DNA of 9,713 nucleotides. It comes from Planktothrix sp. UBA8402. GTDB lineage: Bacteria; Cyanobacteriota; Cyanobacteriia; Cyanobacteriales; Microcoleaceae. Below, in pieces: positions 1-6,048 of this stretch. The notes under the pieces are model-generated. The model was given only the letters and a program-made list of their open reading frames with translations. It ran no database searches and was not told the DNA's origin. Every line of letters starts with the position of its first letter. The stretch's first letter is position 1. Both the position numbers and the translations under genes were made by a program. The stretch spans positions 1 to 9,713 of the forward strand of contig DMPJ01000299.1 in the NCBI GenBank assembly GCA_003456035.1, written 5' to 3'.

Positions 1-1
1 G

Positions 2-1462
2 AGCGATCGCCTTTACCGAGAAGTAATTGCTTCCCATATGCGTCCCTTTGTGGATGGCGTACAGGGACTTCCTCGCATGGTTCGTGACCTCTCTCGACGA
101 TTAGAGAAACAGGTGAAGTTCCAGATTGTTGGTCAGTCCACCCTGGTTGATCGAGATATTCTCAAAAAACTAGAAGCTCCCTTGACTCATATAATCCGCA
201 ATGCGGTGGATCATGGGATTGAATCCCTAGAAGATCGTCAGGCATCAGGGAAGCCAGTGGAGGGTAATATTCGCCTGGAAGCGTTTCATCGCGGTGGAAT
301 GCTGGCAATTAGTGTTTCTGATGATGGTAAAGGCATTGATCCCAATTTCATTCGTCAACATATTGTCGATCGCAATTTAGCTTCATCGGAAACGGCGGCG
401 CAACTGACGGAAGCTGAAATCATTGAATTTCTCTTTCTATCTGGATTTTCAACCACTGACCAAGTGACGGAAATTTCTGGGCGAGGGGTGGGATTAGATA
501 TTGCAAAGAGCATGGTGCAAGAGGTGGGCGGCACAATCCGTGCTGTATCCCAATTAGGGAATGGAACCAGTTTCCACTTTCAACTTCCGCTTACACTATC
601 GGTGGTGAGGACGCTAATTGTCACTATTTCTGATGAACCCTATGCCTTTCCTTTGGCACGGGTGGATCGGATTGTTAAACTCGACAAGTCTGAGATTTAT
701 GTGGTTGAAGGTCGCCAATATTTTACCAAGGATGGTCAAAATATTGGGTTAATCGCCGCCCACGATATTTTAGATTTGCCAGAAACACTCCCCGATTCCG
801 ATGCGCTTTGCGTCGTTGTGATTAGTGACCAATCTAACGCTTATGGTCTTTTTGTAGATGAATTTCTCGGCGAGCGAGATTTGGTGGTGCGTCCCCTTGA
901 CCCCCGTTTGGGTAAGGTTCGGGATATTAGTGCCTCTGCTTTGATGGATGATGGCTCCCCGGTTTTAATTTTAGATGTTTCTGATTTAGTCCGAACCATT
1001 GACAATATGCTGAATACGGGTCAATTAAGACCTGTTGATGTTAACAAAGCCCCAAGCAAAAAAGGCAGTGATGCTAAAGGCACGCTGGGCAAACATAAAC
1101 GGATTTTAGTGGTGGATGATTCGATTACGGTGCGAGAAATGACTCGGAAATTATTACAAAATCGGGGTTATGATGTCGATGTTGCGGTGAATGGTATGGA
1201 TGCTTGGACAGCGATTCGCAGCAATTCTTATGATTTGATTGTTAGCGATATTGATATGCCTCGGATGAACGGAATTGAATTAGTGAAGCAAATTAAAGCC
1301 CATCCTAAATTTCAGGTTATTCCTGTGATTATTGTTTCCTATCGCGATCGCGATGATGACCGGATTCAAGGTATGGAAGCCGGGGCAAATTATTACCTGA
1401 CCAAAAGCAGCTTTCACGATGATACGTTAATCAATGCAATCATTGATCTAATTGGAAGATAA
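2..1462 (+). CDS. CheA-like hybrid histidine kinase with C-terminal receiver (5' truncated)
   Basis: This is the C-terminal part of a CheA-type chemotaxis/phototaxis kinase. The frame is open to the left edge: twelve sense codons precede the ATG at 38, and their product (SDRLYREVIASH) continues the conserved dimerisation helix, so ATG 38 is internal. Counting from that Met, the ATPase domain covers about 30-185, with N-box Asn55, G1 box DDGKGI (95-100), G2 box GRGVGLD (148-154) and GNGT (174-177). A CheW-like domain covers about 187-322. A receiver covers about 354-474, with acidic pair D360/D361, phospho-acceptor D404, S434 and K456. The upstream part with the Hpt phosphotransfer domains should lie outside the window. 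The CheA-plus-receiver layout is known from cyanobacterial pilus motility and phototaxis clusters (PilL/TaxAY/Hmp types); which one this is cannot be told here. It acts in the cytoplasm with methyl-accepting receptors and CheW. The stop lies only 7 bp before the STRR array. Confidence 0.93.
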   Translation, partial: SDRLYREVIASHMRPFVDGVQGLPRMVRDLSRRLEKQVKFQIVGQSTLVDRDILKKLEAPLTHIIRNAVDHGIESLEDRQASGKPVEGNIRLEAFHRGGMLAISVSDDGKGIDPNFIRQHIVDRNLASSETAAQLTEAEIIEFLFLSGFSTTDQVTEISGRGVGLDIAKSMVQEVGGTIRAVSQLGNGTSFHFQLPLTLSVVRTLIVTISDEPYAFPLARVDRIVKLDKSEIYVVEGRQYFTKDGQNIGLIAAHDILDLPETLPDSDALCVVVISDQSNAYGLFVDEFLGERDLVVRPLDPRLGKVRDISASALMDDGSPVLILDVSDLVRTIDNMLNTGQLRPVDVNKAPSKKGSDAKGTLGKHKRILVVDDSITVREMTRKLLQNRGYDVDVAVNGMDAWTAIRSNSYDLIVSDIDMPRMNGIELVKQIKAHPKFQVIPVIIVSYRDRDDDRIQGMEAGANYYLTKSSFHDDTLINAIIDLIGR

Positions 1463-1469
1463 AAAACTA

Positions 1470-1580
1470 AATTCCTAATTCCTAATTCCTAATTCCTAAT
1501 TCCCTAATTCCCTAATTCCCTAATTCCCTAATTCCCTAATTCCCTGTTCCCTGTTCCCTGTTCCCTGTTCCCTGTTCCCT
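1470..1580. repeat. STRR array of three successive unit types
   Basis: The tract is an uninterrupted tandem repeat: four copies of AATTCCT (1470-1497), six of AATTCCCT (1498-1545) and five of GTTCCCT (1546-1580). It fills the gap between two convergent genes, starting 7 bp after one stop codon and ending 5 bp before the other. Short tandemly repeated repetitive sequences of this sort are known from filamentous cyanobacteria. I see no hairpin terminator for either gene here. Confidence 0.95.
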
Positions 1581-1585
1581 CTTAT

Positions 1586-2383
1586 CTATTTAGGAAAATA
1601 ACGGGGGTTTAACCGTGACCCGGTGCCACCATCGCTGGGATCGAGGAATTGACGTAGGGGAATACCATTAGAACGATTTCTCGAACGTCCTAAAGCCCCT
1701 CTAATTATGTCTCCGGTGCTTTTTTCATTGACAAGGGTAAACACACCTTGGGTGCTTTGGCCACTATCGGCAATCACTAGGTTTTGGAAAATGCGATCGC
1801 GGACTAATAAGGGATCTTCCCCCGGAGGAACTGTTAACACAATCCGACATTGAGAAACATCTTCTGTTGTAGCGCAGATGGTATTGTAACCGTTCTCAAT
1901 GGCTGTACTCATTTCTGCTAATCCATCGGGACGATAGGACTCTAAACGGCGACTAATTTCTCCACAACGGCGTTCTGGTGTCCATCCGCCCCCCATATTA
2001 CTGGGAACCGCCCAAGCATAGCCTTGACTGGGTTGACTGACGGGATAATACATAACAGTATATTGACCGCCAATGACTTCACATCGAAACCGAGCAATAT
2101 CAGTTTCCCCGGTTTCCACTTCAATTTGAGGAACCAGAGGGCCTTGATCCGTGGGCTGGGGTTGAGGGGCTGGAGGTTGTGTGGTATTGGTAGGGGGGGC
2201 TGGAATCGGTGGTTGTGGTTGCGGTTGTGTCCTGTTGCGGGGAAGTTGCAGCAGGTCGGTCAAACTCGGTAAAGACGGCCACCGAGGTTGAGCATTAGCC
2301 TTGGTCGCAGAAGCTAGTAATGATAGGGTAATTGATAAACCAACCAGTCCGACTAAGGATGTACGCAGCAGTGAGTTAGACAT
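1586..2383 (-). CDS. Exported COP23-domain protein
   Basis: The product is a 265-residue exported protein. Residues 1-31 form a signal peptide (Arg7, hydrophobic core about 9-24, likely cleavage after ANA at 29-31). A Pro/Gln-rich linker follows at about 45-80. The globular part, about 98-222, resembles the COP23 family, named after a circadian-oscillating 23-kDa cyanobacterial protein: F-R-C at 99-101, W-T-P-E-R-R-C at 134-140, Y-N-T-I-C at 166-170, then C179 and I-V-L-T-V. The four cysteines (101, 140, 170, 179) could form two disulfides outside the cytoplasm. The tail (about 232-265) is basic and Gly/Pro-rich, with no clear domain. I chose the ATG at 2383 over the in-frame ATG at 2425 because AGGAG (2393-2397) lies 9 nt ahead of it and the signal peptide then starts at residue 1. 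The molecular function of COP23 proteins is unknown. It is convergent with the kinase gene and divergent from crtR. Confidence 0.82.
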   Translation of the reverse strand: MSNSLLRTSLVGLVGLSITLSLLASATKANAQPRWPSLPSLTDLLQLPRNRTQPQPQPPIPAPPTNTTQPPAPQPQPTDQGPLVPQIEVETGETDIARFRCEVIGGQYTVMYYPVSQPSQGYAWAVPSNMGGGWTPERRCGEISRRLESYRPDGLAEMSTAIENGYNTICATTEDVSQCRIVLTVPPGEDPLLVRDRIFQNLVIADSGQSTQGVFTLVNEKSTGDIIRGALGRSRNRSNGIPLRQFLDPSDGGTGSRLNPRYFPK

Positions 2384-2455
2384 AAATATTTTCTCCTGGG
2401 GATAAAATTGTGGTATTTTAGGCAATTACGTTCGGGTTTAGTGATTTTATAAATC

Positions 2456-2484
2456 TTTACACTTTGTTACTTTTCTCATAAGAT
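2456..2484 (+). promoter_or_regulatory. Predicted sigma-70-type promoter of crtR
   Basis: TTTACA (2456-2461) and TAAGAT (2479-2484) are separated by 17 nt and match the -35 and -10 consensus at 5/6 and 4/6 positions. Transcription would begin near 2491, leaving a leader of about 30 nt with AAGGAG at 2503-2508. This supports ATG 2520 as the crtR start. No experimental start is known to me. Confidence 0.5.
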
Positions 2485-2519
2485 ACTCAGGTGTGAAACT
2501 TCAAGGAGTGCAAACTGTA

Positions 2520-3413
2520 ATGTCGGAGGCAAGCAAGCCACTGACAGTCCCCAAGGAATACCTCACCGCAGAGGGTGGCTTTAACACCACGCTACTGATG
2601 TTTTTGGGCGCGGTAGTCATGGTGATCTGTTCCACATTGGGATACTGGCTTTGGGGTTGGCCAGACTGGTGTTGTTTTTTAATTAACGTTTTGGCGCTGC
2701 ACCTTTCGGGGACAGTGATCCATGACGCATCCCATAATTCGGCCCATAAAAACCGCATTCTGAATTCGGTATTAGGACATGGTAGTGCTTTAATGTTGGG
2801 GTTCGCTTTTCCCGTATTTACACGGGTGCATATCCAACATCATTGCCATGTTAATGATCCAGACAATGATCCTGATCATTTTGTTTCCACAGGTGGGCCT
2901 CTGTGGTTAATTGCGGCCCGTTTTTTCTACCATGAAGTGTTTTTCTTTAAGCGCCGACTCTGGAAAAAATATGAACTTCTGGAGTGGTTTTTGAGTCGCT
3001 TATTTGTGGCGACAATTGTGGCAATTTCTATTCATTATGATTTCCTCGGCTATATTCTGAACTTCTGGTTTTGTCCGGCGTTAGTGGTGGGAATAGCCTT
3101 GGGTTTATTCTTTGATTATTTACCCCATCGTCCGTTTCAAGAACGCGGTCGCTGGAAAAATGCTAGGATATATCCGGGTTCGGTTTTAAATCTGTTAATT
3201 TTGGGGCAAAATTACCATCTAATTCATCATTTGTGGCCGTCTATTCCTTGGTATTATTACAAGCCAACTTATGAATTTATGAAGCCCCTATTAGATGAGA
3301 AAGGTTCCCCACAAACTTTAGGAATCCTAGAAGGAAAAAAAGACTTTTGGAGTTTTCTCTATGATGTCTTTTTGGGAATCCGTTTTCATCACAAATCCTC
3401 CCATGATAATTAA
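2520..3413 (+). CDS. crtR: Beta-carotene hydroxylase CrtR
   Basis: This is a membrane di-iron hydroxylase of the fatty-acid-desaturase superfamily. It hydroxylates the 3 and 3' carbons of beta-ionone rings, giving zeaxanthin from beta-carotene, and also contributes to myxoxanthophyll-type glycosides in cyanobacteria. The 297-residue product is close in length to, and as I recall very similar to, Synechocystis CrtR along its whole length. The iron-binding histidine boxes are intact: H68-D-A-S-H72 with H76, H104-I-Q-H107-H108 followed by a D-P-D-N-D-P-D-H stretch, and H233-L-I-H236-H237; H203 in DYLPHRPF is a further likely ligand. Hydrophobic segments lie at about 24-42, 48-64, 88-100, 160-178 and 182-198. 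An in-frame GTG at 2493 would add nine residues, but it falls almost on the predicted transcription start; ATG 2520 has AAGGAG 11 nt ahead. It is probably a single-gene unit, closed by the hairpin at 3445. Confidence 0.93.
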   Translation: MSEASKPLTVPKEYLTAEGGFNTTLLMFLGAVVMVICSTLGYWLWGWPDWCCFLINVLALHLSGTVIHDASHNSAHKNRILNSVLGHGSALMLGFAFPVFTRVHIQHHCHVNDPDNDPDHFVSTGGPLWLIAARFFYHEVFFFKRRLWKKYELLEWFLSRLFVATIVAISIHYDFLGYILNFWFCPALVVGIALGLFFDYLPHRPFQERGRWKNARIYPGSVLNLLILGQNYHLIHHLWPSIPWYYYKPTYEFMKPLLDEKGSPQTLGILEGKKDFWSFLYDVFLGIRFHHKSSHDN

Positions 3414-3444
3414 CAATTTATCCCTTAAATTCAAAGGGTTAATT

Positions 3445-3498
3445 ATTGAGAATTAAGAATCGCAATTCAGCTAGGATTCTTAATTCTCAATTTGTTTT
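3445..3498 (+). terminator. Rho-independent-type terminator after crtR
   Basis: A perfect 17-bp inverted repeat (3445-3461 with 3475-3491) encloses a 13-nt loop and is followed by TTTGTTTTT. It begins 31 bp after the crtR stop and should end its transcript before lepB. The stem is AT-rich (ATTGAGAATTAAGAATC), so its length, not its GC content, gives stability. It could also be a small dispersed palindromic repeat serving as terminator. Confidence 0.65.
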
Positions 3499-3506
3499 TA
3501 TAGATA

Positions 3507-4112
3507 ATGATATTAGGCAATAAAACCATGAAATCCGAAGAAAAACAAGCCCCTCAAAAGCCACAACCTACAATTACTGAAAAAAGTCTTTGGGATCAAA
3601 TTCGAGAGAATATTGTAATTTTAGCGATCGCCTTGGGATTATCATTATTAATTAGAACTTTTATTGCTGAACCTCGATTTATTCCTTCAGATTCCATGTT
3701 TGTGACCTTAGAAATAGGCGATCGCTTAGTCATAGAAAAAGTATCCTATTATTTAGACTCTCCCCAATTTGGCGATATTATTGTTTTTACTCCTCCCTCC
3801 CAATTACAAGAGATTGGCTATGGAGCAGATCAAGCCTTTATTAAACGAATTATTGGTAAACCAGGTCAAACTATTGAAGTTAAAAATGGTCGGGTTTATA
3901 TTGATAATCAGCCCCAATTTGAACGTTATATTGCTGAAGAACCTCATTATCAATTACCCCCAGTAAAAGTTCCTGAGAATTCCTATTTTGTCATGGGAGA
4001 TAATCGTAACGATAGTAATGATTCCCATGTTTGGGGTTTTCTTCCCAAGGAAAATATTATTGGTCGGGCTGTTTTTCGTTTTTGGCCGATTGAACGATTT
4101 GGCGGCGTTTAG
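3507..4112 (+). CDS. lepB: Type I signal peptidase LepB
   Basis: This membrane-bound serine protease cleaves signal peptides from proteins exported across the plasma or thylakoid membrane. The 201-residue product has a short charged N-terminus, one transmembrane helix (about 35-51) and a catalytic domain facing the far side of the membrane. It carries the Ser/Lys dyad: S63 in IPSDSM (59-64) and K113 in FIKR (111-114). Further family boxes are GDRLVIEK (71-78), FGDIIVF (88-94) and MGDNRNDSNDS (163-173). The residue after S-M-x is Val where the family usually has Pro (S-M-x-P-T-L); all other key residues are intact. Length is typical of the short cyanobacterial enzymes. The start is uncertain: ATG 3507 and ATG 3528 (194 residues, keeping helix and catalytic core) are both possible and neither has a strong ribosome-binding site. 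ATG 3507 lies just 9 nt after the terminator T-run, which slightly favours 3528. It ends 48 bp from the convergent toxin gene. Confidence 0.92.
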   Translation: MILGNKTMKSEEKQAPQKPQPTITEKSLWDQIRENIVILAIALGLSLLIRTFIAEPRFIPSDSMFVTLEIGDRLVIEKVSYYLDSPQFGDIIVFTPPSQLQEIGYGADQAFIKRIIGKPGQTIEVKNGRVYIDNQPQFERYIAEEPHYQLPPVKVPENSYFVMGDNRNDSNDSHVWGFLPKENIIGRAVFRFWPIERFGGV

Positions 4113-4160
4113 ACTGTCTTAAAATCTCCATTAAATCTAAATAGACGTAGCCAGATTGAT

Positions 4161-4553
4161 TCAATTTGATGCTAATATCTGAGTTGCTTCTTTTAACACT
4201 TGAGTGATTTCAGGCTTTTCAGAAGCAATCACATCATTTGGCAAGTGTTTGTGATGGGGAAAGTTTGGGAGATTGGGAAAATGAGGCGTACTGTCATAGC
4301 GAAAAATTAGGCAATTATTTTCATCTTGAAAATGGTAACGGTAATCGAGAAAGTCTAATTGATTATCTGCAACGATGATCGCTTCATTAATTTCTAGTAG
4401 GTGAGTCTGATTGAAACGCAATCTAATTCTTAGATTAGCCCGTTTTGGGGTTAAAATTTCTTCTTCATAACGCTCAACATAAACATTGCTACTGTATAGA
4501 ATAGCTTGTTCAATTTGAGCTAGGTAATCCGATAAAATATTAGGCAGCATCAT
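4161..4553 (-). CDS. DUF6516/TumE-family putative toxin
   Basis: The product (130 residues) resembles the DUF6516/TumE family, toxins of type II toxin-antitoxin pairs; TumE was described from a Pseudomonas plasmid. Recognisable stretches are V-E-R-Y-E-E near 26-31, the basic strand NLRIRLRF (40-47), L-L-E-I-N-E (52-57), Y-R-Y-H-F-Q-D (71-77) and the most typical part, P-H-F-P-N-L-P-N-F-P-H-H-K-H-L (90-104), with H91, H100, H101 and H103 clustered. The frame is open up to an ATG at 4604, but homology begins around the two adjacent ATGs at 4553 and 4550, so I use 4553. That start lies inside the end of the upstream antitoxin gene (14-bp overlap; no good Shine-Dalgarno), suggesting translational coupling. 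The biochemical activity is not established from sequence; action on RNA or translation would be a guess. It is convergent with lepB, with 48 bp between and no evident terminator. Confidence 0.7.
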   Translation of the reverse strand: MMLPNILSDYLAQIEQAILYSSNVYVERYEEEILTPKRANLRIRLRFNQTHLLEINEAIIVADNQLDFLDYRYHFQDENNCLIFRYDSTPHFPNLPNFPHHKHLPNDVIASEKPEITQVLKEATQILASN

Positions 4554-4770
4554 TGAGTCTTTGGGCGAGTTCTTGATGTAAAGCAAGGTAGTGACGGTAA
4601 TCATTAGCCCATTCTATAAATAGAATATCATCGGATAAAAGCCCGCAATTATACTGGTTAAAGAATTCCTCTGAGTCAATTTTTTGATGGTTTTCGTATA
4701 AGCTGAGTCGTTTAGCAACAGCAACTAAGGCATCTAACGGTGATGTATATTGAATGGTTTGTTTACGCAT
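4540..4770 (-). CDS. Putative antitoxin partner of the TumE-like toxin
   Basis: This is a 76-residue soluble protein, rich in acidic and aromatic residues, lying directly upstream of and overlapping the toxin gene. The N-terminal part (SPLDALVAVAKRLSLYE, 10-26) is a likely amphipathic helix. The middle reads D-S-E-E-F-F-N-Q-Y and the end has I-E-W-A-N-D-Y-R-H-Y (52-61) followed by a charged helix. No helix-turn-helix or ribbon-helix-helix motif is obvious, so autorepression by DNA binding cannot be claimed. The antitoxin role is inferred from size, position and overlap with the toxin. I recall similar short proteins next to DUF6516 genes in cyanobacteria but cannot confirm it here. The ATG at 4770 is the only plausible start; the leader lacks a clear Shine-Dalgarno and is very A/T-rich. 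Confidence 0.62.
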   Translation of the reverse strand: MRKQTIQYTSPLDALVAVAKRLSLYENHQKIDSEEFFNQYNCGLLSDDILFIEWANDYRHYLALHQELAQRLNDAA

Positions 4771-5140
4771 AGATTTTTTATTTTTATAGGGATCTCTAAC
4801 GAGGGTAACAGATGCAAGAAATACAAGCCAGCTTATTTGTAAACATCACCCAAACAGTTTCAATCTTTAACGATGTGATTGAGGTCTTTTAATAATTGGA
4901 TTTGCTCAATGATCGTCAGCTTTTGAATTTGACTAAGTACCTCTTGATCTGTAGGCATAAATTCTCTACTGAGTGATTGTAGGGCTAATTTAATTATACA
5001 GTAAAAACAGCAAAACGATTAATCTGAATTAATGATTCCCAGAAAAAAAGCCTGGGGTGTTCTGTTAGAGTTAGGGTTGTTAATAGGGTGAATAAGGTTG
5101 TTAATCCTAGATGTTTTAGGTTCATAGAATTGAGCTTTAG
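4771..5140. other. 370-bp gap upstream of the toxin-antitoxin pair
   Basis: No convincing gene lies between the antitoxin start and the end of the DUF928 gene. The only content I can point to is a 32-codon minus-strand frame (4860-4958). The part next to the antitoxin should hold its promoter; TGTTAC, 16 nt, TATAAA on the minus strand just ahead of it is a weak candidate. Nothing else stands out: no tRNA, STRR or HIP1 site. Confidence 0.5.
4860..4958 (-). CDS. Possible 32-residue small protein or antitoxin remnant
   Basis: A short minus-strand frame starts at ATG 4958 and ends with TGA at 4860. The peptide begins MPTDQEVLSQIQKL and continues with I-I-E-Q-I-Q-L-L-K-D-L. It is predicted to be one amphipathic helix with regularly spaced Ile/Leu, the pattern seen at the N-terminus of many small cyanobacterial antitoxins. 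A weak purine-rich site (GTAGAGAA) precedes the ATG. It lies 89 bp upstream of the antitoxin gene on the same strand. It may be a real microprotein, the stub of a decayed antitoxin gene, or chance. I do not recognise a family with certainty. Confidence 0.3.
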   Translation of the reverse strand: MPTDQEVLSQIQKLTIIEQIQLLKDLNHIVKD

Positions 5141-5947
5141 TTAAATCAAAGGTTCATTCACGATTACATTTAATTCTACTTCTTTGAGCAGTTTTTGCCA
5201 ATTTTCTTTTAATTGCGGGTCATTGGGATTTTGGCGGAGTTGTGCGGCTAAATTGGCGATCGCATCGTGCCAAATTCCGGCTTGAGAATAAATTAACCAG
5301 TGCTGATCTGTTGGAGTTTCTGCTAACTTTTGCGTTAGTTCGGGTGTGGGAATATTGCGTTGAATCAGTCCTTTAATAAAAGGAAGATTAGAACCCGGAC
5401 AATTGAGTTTAACTGTCCAACTATAGGGGGTTTCTGTTTGTAATTCAGGAATATTTTTAGGTAGGGTAATCATTAAAATTCCTCCGGTTTTGGGAAGATT
5501 TAATGTAATTTTATAAACGAGTTGATTTGTGTTATAATCCCAGATAACAAAATCAGCCGTTTGAGCTTGGCTGGGAGGGAAATAAATTAATAAACTCGGA
5601 TGGGGTGAAACCGTTAATTCTAATTGTTTTTCGCTCTTGGGAATTAAAGCAGTTAAGGGTTTAATATTCTCAGAAGTGAAACATTGATCTCGTGTTCCTC
5701 CGGGTTTTGTGTCTTCCGTACCGCGCTCCAGATCCCGGGGAGTTATGGGAGCTATGGGAGCTACCGGAGGTACTGGAGATGGCGCAACTCGCGTTCCTCC
5801 GGGTCTTGTGTCTTCCGTACCCCCTTCTACATCATAGGGAATTACGGTCGGTTTTTCAGCATTTATGGGGACGGGAATCACCCATAATCCTAAACTTAAT
5901 ATGAAAATTTTTAAACTCAATGGAATCGAGAATAATGATTTTAGCAT
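5141..5947 (-). CDS. Exported DUF928-family protein
   Basis: The 268-residue product is exported. Residues 1-30 form a signal peptide (Lys3, hydrophobic core about 8-27, likely cleavage after INA). A Pro/Gly-rich region follows (about 35-87) in which the box GTEDT(R/K)PGGTR occurs twice (43-53 and 76-86). The DUF928 domain then covers about 89-265: Cys89, P-L-T-A-L-I-P (97-103), a beta-rich section with L-T-V-S-P-H-P (111-117), Y-S-W-T-V-K-L-N-C (175-183) and the hallmark A-G-I-W-H-D-A (223-229), followed by a helical end like a single TPR-type unit. Cys89 and Cys183 may pair. ATG 5947 has a purine-rich GAAGAAAAGG a few bases ahead. The function of DUF928 is unknown. I recall that such genes often sit beside CHASE2-domain genes in cyanobacteria, as here, where the cyclase gene ends 101 bp upstream on the same strand. 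Confidence 0.82.
   Translation of the reverse strand: MLKSLFSIPLSLKIFILSLGLWVIPVPINAEKPTVIPYDVEGGTEDTRPGGTRVAPSPVPPVAPIAPITPRDLERGTEDTKPGGTRDQCFTSENIKPLTALIPKSEKQLELTVSPHPSLLIYFPPSQAQTADFVIWDYNTNQLVYKITLNLPKTGGILMITLPKNIPELQTETPYSWTVKLNCPGSNLPFIKGLIQRNIPTPELTQKLAETPTDQHWLIYSQAGIWHDAIANLAAQLRQNPNDPQLKENWQKLLKEVELNVIVNEPLI
5689..5820 (-). repeat. Internal duplication in the DUF928 gene, 33-bp boxes 99 bp apart
   Basis: Two 33-bp segments (5689-5721 and 5788-5820) match at 31 of 33 positions and lie exactly 99 bp apart, so the frame is kept. They encode the repeated GTEDT(R/K)PGGTR box in the mature N-terminal region. Between them is a run of smaller imperfect repeats encoding alternating Pro, Val, Ala and Ile. 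Confidence 0.85.
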
Positions 5948-5969
5948 TGCACCTTTTCTTCACTCAAAT

Positions 5970-6002
5970 AGGGAACAGGGAATAGGGAACAGGGAACAGG
6001 GA
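5970..6002. repeat. STRR fragment between cyclase and DUF928 genes
   Basis: There are about 4.7 heptamer units: AGGGAAC, AGGGAAT, AGGGAAC, AGGGAAC, AGGGA. Read on the minus strand these are GTTCCCT and ATTCCCT, the same unit family as the array at 1470-1580 but in the opposite orientation. The tract lies in the 101-bp spacer of the gene pair. Confidence 0.85.
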
Positions 6003-6048
6003 GAAAAGACAGACACAAGTCTAGGTTTACTGCATCCGTCTGTGTCTG
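6003..6048 (-). terminator. Weak hairpin and T-rich run after the cyclase gene
   Basis: On the minus strand, CAGACACA (6041-6048) can pair with TGTGTCTG (6010-6017) across a 23-nt loop, followed by TCTTTTC. The left arm begins right at the cyclase stop codon. The 8-bp stem with a long loop makes this a weak terminator at best; it might only attenuate read-through into the DUF928 gene. Confidence 0.3.

Noticed and set aside
1470..1580. Tandem repeats as a possible CRISPR array
   Set aside because: Units are 7-8 bp with no spacers; this is a simple STRR tract.
2024..2272. Plus-strand open frame opposite the COP23 gene
   Set aside because: It lies within the proline-linker and COP23 coding region on the other strand and has Trp/Gly/Arg-rich composition typical of antisense to Pro-rich coding DNA.
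2493..2519. GTG 2493 as the crtR start
   Set aside because: It coincides with the expected transcription start of the predicted promoter; ATG 2520 has a Shine-Dalgarno.
4554..4604. N-terminal extension of the toxin from ATG 4604
   Set aside because: The extra 17 residues lie entirely inside the antitoxin gene and show no family similarity.
5038..5057. Hairpin CCCAG/CTGGG as a terminator for neighbouring genes
   Set aside because: Only 5 bp of stem, no T-run on either strand at the right side, and no gene ends there.
5684..5904. Two plus-strand open frames opposite the DUF928 gene
   Set aside because: Both are mirror images of the duplicated Pro/Gly-rich segment; neither resembles a known protein.
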